A stretch of 13,800 bases of DNA from Bdellovibrionaceae bacterium UBA2466 (GTDB taxonomy: Bacteria > Bdellovibrionota > FAC87 > UBA2466). Positions within the stretch are counted from its first letter, which is position 1. The number at the start of each line of letters is the position of its first letter. This document shows, one piece after another, positions 5,936 to 12,498 of this stretch. Under the pieces are notes generated by a model. It saw only the letters and a list, made by a program, of their open reading frames with translations, searched no databases and was not told where the DNA came from. The stretch lies in NCBI GenBank assembly GCA_002342225.1, contig DDPO01000021.1, positions 1 to 13,800 on the forward strand. The letters are read 5' to 3'. A program made the position numbers and the translations under genes.

Positions 5936-8011
5936 ATGAACGATAAAAAAGGCTTCGACTTTTCAAAGCTGATGCAACACACCGATCTTATCGTTGCATT
6001 AGGCGTGCTTGGTATCCTTGTCGTTATGATTCTTCCGATTCCTGCATTCTTGATGGATCTTTTTATCGTAACCAACATAACTGTTGCGATAGCCATTCTC
6101 CTCGTTTCGGTTTATGCAGGTAAGCCACTTGATTTTTCTGTTTTCCCAACGGTGTTATTGTTTGCAACACTGTTTCGACTTGCTCTTAATATCGCTAGTA
6201 TTCGTCTTATTCTAGTTCACGGACACGAGGGAACCGCAGCTGCTGGCCACATTATTGAGACTTTTGGTGAGTTTGTCGTTGGGGGTAGTTATATCGTTGG
6301 AGCTGTGGTCTTTATTCTTCTCGTTGTTATTAATTTCGTGGTGATTACAAAAGGTTCAGGCCGCGTCGCCGAAGTTGCAGCTCGATTTATTTTAGATTCG
6401 ATGCCAGGAAAGCAAATGAGCATTGATGCTGATCTTAATGCGGGTCTTATCAATGAAGAGCAGGCACGCGAGCGAAGAAGAAAAGTTGAACAGGAAGCAG
6501 ATTTTTACGGAGCCATGGATGGTGCCAGCAAATTCGTACGTGGAGATGCTATTGCCGGGATTTTAATTACTTTGATTAACGTGATTGGTGGTTTCGCGAT
6601 TGGCGTATTCCAAAAAGGGTTAGCGCTCGATAAAGCCGCTCAGCTATACACTTTAATGACCATTGGTGACGGCTTAGTTACACAAATCCCTTCGCTCATT
6701 ATTTCCACAGCCTCGGGTATTATTGTCACTCGTGCAGCGTCGGGTAGTAATTTATCCAAAGAAGTTGCCAAACAGATTTTGATGCAGCCCCGGGCTATGT
6801 CGATTACTTCGGGAATTCTCTTCCTTTTGGGACTTATCCCTGGTCTTCCAGCAGGGCCTTTTTTCCTCCTTGCAATCGTACTTGCGACAGCGTCTTGGGC
6901 AGTTCGTAATCATGAAAAAGTTCAGAAAGAGAAAAAAGAGAAAGAGACGAAGAAAGCTGCTGAAGTACAAGCTATTGAAACCAACGTTCCACCGGAAGTT
7001 GATATTCTTGAGCTCCAAGTAGGGTATGGTCTCGTTAACATTGTTGAGGGCGAAAATAAGAGCGATCTGATTGATCGTATCTTCGGTATTCGAAAAGAGT
7101 TCGCAAAGGATTTAGGAATTATTGTTCCTAAAGTTAGAATCAAAGATAATTTGGAGCTACAACCTAACGAGTATTCACTTCTCATTAAAGGGATCTCAGT
7201 TGGCAGTGGCGAGCTGATGCCTGGATATGTTTTGGCGATGGATCCGGGGGATATCAAAGAGCCCATCGGTGGAATTGAAACCAAAGAACCTGTATTTGGT
7301 TTGCCGGCCATTTGGATTCCACTAAGCCAAAAAGAGAAAGCCCAAATGCTAGGCTACACAGTGGTTGATGGTTCAACTGTGATTGCAACTCATCTTTCAG
7401 AAATTATCCGTACACATTCTTCTGAGTTGATCGGTCGCCAAGAATTGCAAGGGCTTATCGATAATCTTGCAAAAACACATCCTAAAGTAGTTGAGGAGCT
7501 TATCCCAACCATATTACCTCTTGGAACCGTTTTAAAAGTCTGTCAGGGGCTCTTGAGGGAACAGGTTCCCATTCGCGATATGTTAACAGTCATGGAGACT
7601 TTGGCTAATTACGGTCCGAGTTACAAAGATCCAGAAGTCTTAATTGAGTTTGTAAGAACAGCTTTAGCTCGAACGATCACACATCGATTGCTCAGTAATT
7701 CAGGTGAGCTTGAAGTGATGCATTTACAGCCGAAGACCGAAGAAATGCTTATTCGTGCTTATCAGAAAGCCGAAGGAGGAGGAAATCTCAATCTGGAAGC
7801 AGGTTTTTTCGAACGCTTAGTCTCCAGTATTCAGAAAGAGATTGAAGATACCGTTTTTTCAAACGGCTATCCTGTTCTACTCTGCCATCCTCTAGTGAGG
7901 TCAAGTTTTAAAAAGATGGTCAGTCGATTCATCCCTAATTTGACCATTATTTCAGCAAATGAAATTTCAAATAGCGCAAAAGTAAAATTCGTTGCAACTG
8001 TGGAGGCATAA
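5936..8011 (+). CDS. flhA: FlhA, flagellar type III export gate ring protein
   Basis: FlhA forms the nonameric export ring, conducting protons through its membrane part and receiving chaperone-substrate complexes through its cytoplasmic part. The 691-residue product (693 if ATG 5930 were used) has a membrane region of about eight helices at 17-325, a Lys/Glu-rich linker at about 326-345, and a cytoplasmic domain to the end. FHIPEP-family blocks are clear: RLALNIASIRLILVHG (81-96), GSGRVAEVAARFILDSMPGK (140-159), MSIDADLNAG (161-170) and RGDAIAG (202-208), whose aspartate matches the residue tied to proton-driven export in Salmonella. Length is normal. The stop is one base from the flhF ATG. 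The gene appears intact. Confidence 0.97.
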   Translation: MNDKKGFDFSKLMQHTDLIVALGVLGILVVMILPIPAFLMDLFIVTNITVAIAILLVSVYAGKPLDFSVFPTVLLFATLFRLALNIASIRLILVHGHEGTAAAGHIIETFGEFVVGGSYIVGAVVFILLVVINFVVITKGSGRVAEVAARFILDSMPGKQMSIDADLNAGLINEEQARERRRKVEQEADFYGAMDGASKFVRGDAIAGILITLINVIGGFAIGVFQKGLALDKAAQLYTLMTIGDGLVTQIPSLIISTASGIIVTRAASGSNLSKEVAKQILMQPRAMSITSGILFLLGLIPGLPAGPFFLLAIVLATASWAVRNHEKVQKEKKEKETKKAAEVQAIETNVPPEVDILELQVGYGLVNIVEGENKSDLIDRIFGIRKEFAKDLGIIVPKVRIKDNLELQPNEYSLLIKGISVGSGELMPGYVLAMDPGDIKEPIGGIETKEPVFGLPAIWIPLSQKEKAQMLGYTVVDGSTVIATHLSEIIRTHSSELIGRQELQGLIDNLAKTHPKVVEELIPTILPLGTVLKVCQGLLREQVPIRDMLTVMETLANYGPSYKDPEVLIEFVRTALARTITHRLLSNSGELEVMHLQPKTEEMLIRAYQKAEGGGNLNLEAGFFERLVSSIQKEIEDTVFSNGYPVLLCHPLVRSSFKKMVSRFIPNLTIISANEISNSAKVKFVATVEA
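8001..8006 (+). promoter_or_regulatory. Strong ribosome binding site for flhF inside the end of flhA
   Basis: TGGAGG ends six bases before ATG 8013. It favours that start over an in-frame TTG at 7992 that would add seven residues with no FlhF similarity. Confidence 0.75.
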
Positions 8012-8012
8012 T

Positions 8013-9080
8013 ATGTTTGTTAAAAAATTTGAAGCACCATCGTTAGAAGATGCTTTGAAGTTGATTAAGACCGAAATGGGGCCTGAAGCCTTAATTTTGT
8101 CTACACAGGAAAAACGTTCAGGAAAGCTTTTCAGTAGACGGTTGGTTGAAGTGACAGCAGCATGTGAAAAGAAACAGCCTTCCAAATCGACAAAATCAAA
8201 AACCTACTCCGCTCAGTTAAGTAAAACGCCTTTGGAAGAGGTGTTTCCACAACAAGATGTTAAGTCCAAGACCAAGCCCGCCAAATATATTGAGATTGAT
8301 TCACATAACCTAGATAAAGCAGAAAAAAACTACGTAGTTCGGCAACAAAATGAGCTGTCCAAATTCGAAGCTGGGTTTAAAACATTGGGTATTTCAGAGG
8401 ACAGGGCACTCGATTTATCTAAAAAGATGAATTCCGATTTTTCAAAAAGTGACTTAAGCGATCCTGATTTGCTTTATAAAGCTAAAGTGAAGCTTTTGAG
8501 TCAGGGAGTACGAACTTTGACTCCTGCCGAATTTTTCAAAAAAAGATCCTGGGTGCCTGTTGGTGTAGCGGGTGCGGGGAAAACAACACTTTTAGTGAAA
8601 CTAGCCCTTGCTGCAAAGGACTATGAAAAAAGTGTTTCCCTAATTAGCCTAGATAGCCGCAAATTTTCAGGACGAAGTGAGCTTGCTGGTTATGCCAAGC
8701 TCATCAAAGTTCCTTTCTTTTGTGAGATTAATCAATCCAATGCTGAAAAAATGCGACTCATCGATTCCCCAGCTTTGAGTCTAAATGGTGAAAGCAATAC
8801 ATCGCTGGAAAAGGCATGTGTCGAGAGGTCTCCTCTTTTAGTATTGGATGCTTCATCTCGATTTTCAGAGTTAATGAGGCAAGTGGATTACGCAATGAAA
8901 TTTCATCCCGAAGCAATCTGTTTTACCAAATGTGATAATGTTGAGGAGAGAGGAGTGATTTATGATGTTTTAAAAAGCACTCAACTTCCCCTCGTAGGGT
9001 TATCACTTTCATCCTCGTTCAAAACCAAGTTCAAATTCCTCACTCCCGTTGAGCTTGCTGCCTATATCGCAAAGGACTAA
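8013..9080 (+). CDS. flhF: FlhF, SRP-type GTPase for flagellar placement, with degenerate G motifs
   Basis: FlhF is an SRP-family GTPase that marks the pole where a flagellum is built. The 355 residues have the FlhF-type N-terminus (MFVKKFEAPSLEDALKLI, then MGPEALILST at 22-31), a variable charged linker (about 52-110), an N domain, and a G domain. The P-loop is intact (GVAGAGKTT, 184-192), as is the base-recognition motif TKCD (305-308). The G2-type stretch reads LDSRKFSGRSELAGYAKL (213-230), equivalent to the usual DTxR region. The G3 motif, normally DTAGR, reads DSPAL (251-255), and the usual closing GQ-V/P loop reads GLSLSSSFKTKF (329-340). GTP binding is plausible but normal hydrolysis or dimer catalysis is doubtful. 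Identity rests on the N-terminus, the P-loop and position between flhA and flhG. Confidence 0.92.
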   Translation: MFVKKFEAPSLEDALKLIKTEMGPEALILSTQEKRSGKLFSRRLVEVTAACEKKQPSKSTKSKTYSAQLSKTPLEEVFPQQDVKSKTKPAKYIEIDSHNLDKAEKNYVVRQQNELSKFEAGFKTLGISEDRALDLSKKMNSDFSKSDLSDPDLLYKAKVKLLSQGVRTLTPAEFFKKRSWVPVGVAGAGKTTLLVKLALAAKDYEKSVSLISLDSRKFSGRSELAGYAKLIKVPFFCEINQSNAEKMRLIDSPALSLNGESNTSLEKACVERSPLLVLDASSRFSELMRQVDYAMKFHPEAICFTKCDNVEERGVIYDVLKSTQLPLVGLSLSSSFKTKFKFLTPVELAAYIAKD

Positions 9081-9086
9081 GAAACT

Positions 9087-9890
9087 ATGACAAAAGTGAT
9101 TTCATACTCAAGTGGTAAAGGTGGCGTTGGAAAAACCAGTTTTGTTGCCAATATGGGGGTCCTCTGGTCTCAACAAGGAAAGAAAGTTCTCATTGTCGAC
9201 GGAGATTGGAGTTTAGGTAAGATGGCTCTTACGTTAGGCGTGAAACCCCAGTGGGCTATCAATGATGTTCTTGACGGTAAAATTGCTCTAAGAGAAGCCG
9301 TTCAGGGAGTCACTTCGCATTTGTCTCTGTTGGCTTCCCCCTCAGGTTTGGTCGGCTACGAGGAACTGTCAGAGTCCCATCGAAATCAACTTTATTATGA
9401 ACTAGATACTCTAAAAGAAGACTATGACCTGATACTCATCGACCATTCCTCAGGAGTTCATTGGGGAGTGATTCAATTTGCTGCGGCAGCCCATCAACAT
9501 GTGATCGTAACTACGGCTGAACCTACGAGTTACATGGATGCTTATGCTATAATGAAAATACTATCGCAGAGATTTAAGGTCAGAAACTTCCAGTTGATTG
9601 TTGCTATGAGTCAGAATCTTTCTGAGACCCAAAAGATCATCGAAAGATTCGTCGATATCACGCAAAGTCACTTGGATGTTAGGGTTCTTGAGATTGGTCA
9701 TTTTTCTTTTGAACCTAAATTGGCCGAAGCTCTGAGACATCAAAAGCCAGTTGTATCGCTGTACCCAAATTTAGCTTTTACCGAGCAACTTTTAGGAGTG
9801 TGTAAAACTCTCGAAAGGTTGCCTTGTGAAAAGGGAAGCGGACTCAAGTTTTTTTACTCCGGTAACATCAACTCCATAGCAACGAGATAA
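9087..9890 (+). CDS. flhG: FlhG (FleN/YlxH), MinD-like ATPase limiting flagellar number
   Basis: FlhG is a MinD-family ATPase that works with FlhF to limit flagellar number and, in several groups, binds the C-ring proteins FliM/FliN. The 267 residues show the deviant Walker A SGKGGVGKTS (9-18, signature K11 and P-loop K16), Walker A' IVDGDWSLGKMALTLG (36-51), Walker B LILIDHSSG (115-123), and the FlhG-like TTAEPTSYMDAYAIMK (142-157). Only about 9 residues precede the Walker A motif, so the N-terminal DQAxxLR segment that activates FlhF in other species is absent. The C-terminal tail (248-267) does not look like a clear amphipathic membrane-targeting helix. It starts 6 bases after flhF; fliA begins 2 bases after its stop. 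Confidence 0.93.
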   Translation: MTKVISYSSGKGGVGKTSFVANMGVLWSQQGKKVLIVDGDWSLGKMALTLGVKPQWAINDVLDGKIALREAVQGVTSHLSLLASPSGLVGYEELSESHRNQLYYELDTLKEDYDLILIDHSSGVHWGVIQFAAAAHQHVIVTTAEPTSYMDAYAIMKILSQRFKVRNFQLIVAMSQNLSETQKIIERFVDITQSHLDVRVLEIGHFSFEPKLAEALRHQKPVVSLYPNLAFTEQLLGVCKTLERLPCEKGSGLKFFYSGNINSIATR

Positions 9891-9892
9891 TT

Positions 9893-10663
9893 ATGGCGCC
9901 TAGTCTAAAGAAATACAAAAGTGGTAAAAAAATCGATCGACGTACTAAGGAAAAGCTGATCCTCGAGTATGCGCCATTGATTAAATTCATCGCTCAGAAA
10001 ATAGCGGTTCGACTTCCATCGAATATCGAATTTGATGACTTGGTTTCGAGTGGGGTGATTGGACTTATGGATGCTATCGATAAATATGATCCGACTCGAG
10101 ACAACAAGTTTAAAACTTACGCTGAATTTAGGATCCGCGGAGCTATTTTGGATGAGTTAAGGGCGCAGGACTGGGTACCACGGTCTGTCCGTGAGAAAGC
10201 TAAACAGCTAGAAAGAGCCCACGCAAAGCTGGAGCAGCAGTTAGGACGTTTCCCTAATGAAGATGAAATTACAGAAGAATTAAAAATCACAAAAGAGGAA
10301 TACTTTGATCTGCTTAATCAGGTTAAATCGGTTTCAATTTTGAGTCTTGATGAAGCCGGGAGTTTCAATTCCAGCGACCGAAAAAGTATTATGAGCCTGT
10401 TGGAAAGCTGCAAAATTCCAAGCCCGCTTGCGCAATTAAATCTAAAAACGGTCAAAGGTATTGTCACTGAAGCCATTGAAAGCTTGCCTGAGAAGCAACG
10501 GTTAGTGCTTAGTCTTTACTATTACGAAGACCTCAATTTGAAAGAGATAGGAGAGGTCCTTGAAGTGACGGAGAGCCGTGTTTCTCAGCTCCATACGCAG
10601 GCTATTCTATGGTTGCGTCGAAAATTGAAAAATCACTTTGACGAAGAATCCCAAGAGGTGTGA
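9893..10663 (+). CDS. fliA: FliA, sigma-28 flagellar RNA polymerase sigma factor
   Basis: FliA directs RNA polymerase to late flagellar and chemotaxis promoters. The 256 residues carry region 2 (about 23-98: DLVSSGVIGLMDAIDKYDP at 49-67, FKTYAEFRIRGAILDELR at 73-90, then DWVPRSVR), region 3 (about 100-150), and region 4 (about 190-245) with the helix-turn-helix LKEIGEVLEVTESRVSQLHT (216-235). Length is typical (about 240-260). It is the last classic flagellar gene of the run and starts 2 bases after flhG with no strong ribosome binding site of its own. Being downstream of the sigma-54 promoter, it is probably made under RpoN control. No FlgM anti-sigma gene is visible nearby. Confidence 0.96.
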   Translation: MAPSLKKYKSGKKIDRRTKEKLILEYAPLIKFIAQKIAVRLPSNIEFDDLVSSGVIGLMDAIDKYDPTRDNKFKTYAEFRIRGAILDELRAQDWVPRSVREKAKQLERAHAKLEQQLGRFPNEDEITEELKITKEEYFDLLNQVKSVSILSLDEAGSFNSSDRKSIMSLLESCKIPSPLAQLNLKTVKGIVTEAIESLPEKQRLVLSLYYYEDLNLKEIGEVLEVTESRVSQLHTQAILWLRRKLKNHFDEESQEV

Positions 10664-10673
10664 AGTAACAACA

Positions 10674-11564
10674 GTGGAACCTGAAATTAATGAATTTTTA
10701 GATTATCTAGTCAGCGAGAGAGGTCTCTCCACAAACACTTCTCTAGCGTACTCTCAAGATCTAGAGCAATTTAGTCGTTTTTGTGTTCTGTATAAGCGTC
10801 CGGTTACGAATGCTTCTCAAAAAGATCTCAGAGATTTTGTTGCCTTCCTTAGAAAACAAGAACTCACTCCTCGATCCATAGCTAGAAAAATATCAACCCT
10901 GAAGCAGTTTTTTAAATTTTTGCTTCGTGAAAATAAAATACAAAGCGATCCCGCAGATTTGTTAATGATTATACAAAAAAGTAAGCGTCTCCCAAAGCAT
11001 TTGACAATAGAGGAAGTCTTTCGTTTGATCGCAGCCGCTAAAGGGGACACCGAGTCTGAAATTCGAGACAGGGCTCTTCTTGAGATGTGGTATGCCACAG
11101 GTGCTAGGGTATCGGAGCTTGCTCAACTTTCGGTGAGTCAGATTGATTTCGATGAAAAAGTTGTAAAAATTCGAGGTAAGGGAGGTCGAGAGAGAATAGT
11201 TCCCCTATCAGAGGATGCGGTGGCTTGGGGTAAGAAATACCGTGATGTACGACATCAATGGCTAATCCAGCATGAGCTCAAGGACTCTAAAACATTTTAT
11301 CTTACACGACTGGGCAAAGCATTTAGTCGCCAAGGCATTTGGAAACTGGTCAAAAAATATGCAAAACAGGCCAATATCAATCGAAAAGTATGGCCGCACA
11401 TGATTCGACATTCTTTTGCCACTCATGTTCTAAGAGGTGGGGCTGATTTAAGAGCCGTTCAAGAGTTGTTGGGTCATAAATCAATTTCGACTACTGAAGT
11501 GTACACTCATTTAGCCATCGAGAATCTTAGAACCATGCAGTTAAAGTATCACCCGAGAGACTAG
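10674..11564 (+). CDS. xerD: XerC/XerD-type tyrosine recombinase
   Basis: Xer recombinases resolve chromosome dimers at dif near the division site. From GTG 10674 the product is 296 residues, the normal Xer length, with an N-terminal SAM-like core-binding domain (about 1-88) and a catalytic domain (about 105-290). All six catalytic positions are present: R145 (YATGARVSEL), K169 (RGKGGRER), H242 and R245 (PHMIRH), H268 (LLGHKS) and nucleophile Y277 (TEVYTH). The C-terminal GADLRAVQELLGHKS and final HPRD look more like XerD than XerC, but that assignment is tentative. A longer TTG start at 10638 would overlap fliA and add twelve unfamiliar residues. No ideally spaced ribosome binding site exists for GTG (AAGAGG lies 15 bases upstream). 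It is only 10 bases after fliA, so co-transcription is likely. Nothing suggests a mobile-element integrase. Confidence 0.9.
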   Translation: MEPEINEFLDYLVSERGLSTNTSLAYSQDLEQFSRFCVLYKRPVTNASQKDLRDFVAFLRKQELTPRSIARKISTLKQFFKFLLRENKIQSDPADLLMIIQKSKRLPKHLTIEEVFRLIAAAKGDTESEIRDRALLEMWYATGARVSELAQLSVSQIDFDEKVVKIRGKGGRERIVPLSEDAVAWGKKYRDVRHQWLIQHELKDSKTFYLTRLGKAFSRQGIWKLVKKYAKQANINRKVWPHMIRHSFATHVLRGGADLRAVQELLGHKSISTTEVYTHLAIENLRTMQLKYHPRD

Positions 11565-11587
11565 ATCAGTTTTTTTTATTTCAAAAT

Positions 11588-11593
11588 AAGGAG
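11588..11593 (+). promoter_or_regulatory. Ribosome binding site of the lipoprotein gene
   Basis: AAGGAG lies five bases before ATG 11599. The short gap before it (11565-11598) also has a run of eight T, but no convincing hairpin or promoter could be recognised. Confidence 0.7.
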
Positions 11594-11598
11594 CTTTT

Positions 11599-12492
11599 AT
11601 GAAAAGTGCGGTTTTATTATCTTTCGTGTTTTTATTGCTAACTGGTTGTTTAAAACAAAAATATCCAACGGGTACAAGCAGCGCGCAAAGTAATACAATT
11701 CGAGGTGCTATTGTAATGCGAGATTGGCATGGTAAAGCACTAGAAAAACCAGAAGCTCACGTTCTAGCCCAGTTTTTAAAGTCTTCAGATAGTCGTACTA
11801 TTCAAAGCTCAGGATTGAAACGTCCTCTTTTAGCTCGTGAAAAAAGAGAGCCTAATCAAACCACTCAGTGTGAAATTATTCGTGAGCCCAAAAAAAACTC
11901 TGTGAGAGATGAAGTTGAACAGATGTTGAGTGTGGGTAAAATTCTTTTTGGAACGAACAGCAATGATTTGTCTGCCCTTACGGAGGGAAATAACCACTTG
12001 TATTCACTCTCGCTTCCATCTAATTTTCAATCCGGAATTTATTTGGCTTCGATTGAGGGGACCACGATGACTCCGGCTTTTGCTGTGAAAATGTCTATGC
12101 CTGAAAGAATGGACAATGTTTTAGTGGCTGGTCAAGATTTTGAAACTTCAGCAACGGCTTTTCGAAAAGATGAACCACTTCGTTTATCGTGGGATGCTCC
12201 TCAAGGCGATTTCGATCTTAAAATCAATCAGATGGAACTCGAAGTAATCTCAGAAAATGATAAAGAAACCATTACACTTGTTTGTGCTGCAATGGAAAAA
12301 GATTTACTTTCTTCGAACCGAGCGGCCGATTGGGAGATTCCCACCAACTATTTGCAAGCTCTCAATGCAACACCAAATGGGCTAGTTATTTTAAAACGAG
12401 GTCAGTGGATGAGAGCCTCTAGCCCTGAGATTGGTGTTGTAAGCTTTGAGGGCGTTCGAATCTACGCAACATCCGCTTTGATTGCTGAATAG
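11599..12492 (+). CDS. Putative outer-membrane lipoprotein of unknown function
   Basis: I do not recognise this 297-residue protein. It has a lipoprotein signal (MKSAVLLSFVFLLLTGC) with lipobox LTGC at 14-17; residue +2 is Leu, not Asp, so sorting to the outer membrane is expected in a Lol-type system. The mature part begins with a polar linker, then a region with Cys91 (about 35-115), then a beta-rich half (about 130-297) with alternating hydrophobic and polar residues (LRLSWDAP at 194-201, MELEVIS at 212-218, GLVILKRGQWM at 261-271). This could be an Ig-like or jelly-roll fold, though that is only a pattern impression. No enzyme motif was seen. It lies 34 bases after the recombinase and is convergent with the next gene, so it may be the end of the long transcript or have its own promoter. 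Confidence 0.8.
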   Translation: MKSAVLLSFVFLLLTGCLKQKYPTGTSSAQSNTIRGAIVMRDWHGKALEKPEAHVLAQFLKSSDSRTIQSSGLKRPLLAREKREPNQTTQCEIIREPKKNSVRDEVEQMLSVGKILFGTNSNDLSALTEGNNHLYSLSLPSNFQSGIYLASIEGTTMTPAFAVKMSMPERMDNVLVAGQDFETSATAFRKDEPLRLSWDAPQGDFDLKINQMELEVISENDKETITLVCAAMEKDLLSSNRAADWEIPTNYLQALNATPNGLVILKRGQWMRASSPEIGVVSFEGVRIYATSALIAE

Positions 12493-12498
12493 TCGCCG

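Noticed and set aside
6922..7311. Open minus-strand frame of 129 codons inside flhA
   Set aside because: It is antisense to the well-conserved cytoplasmic domain of FlhA with composition typical of a shadow frame, and has no supporting signal.
10674..11564. Tyrosine recombinase as integrase of a mobile element
   Set aside because: Its length, C-terminal HPRD and motifs fit housekeeping XerC/XerD. No att repeats, tRNA gene, cargo or change in composition is visible around it.
11565..11598. Run of eight T after the recombinase, possible rho-independent terminator
   Set aside because: No stable GC-rich hairpin precedes the T run, so it is not called. Read-through to the lipoprotein gene remains possible.
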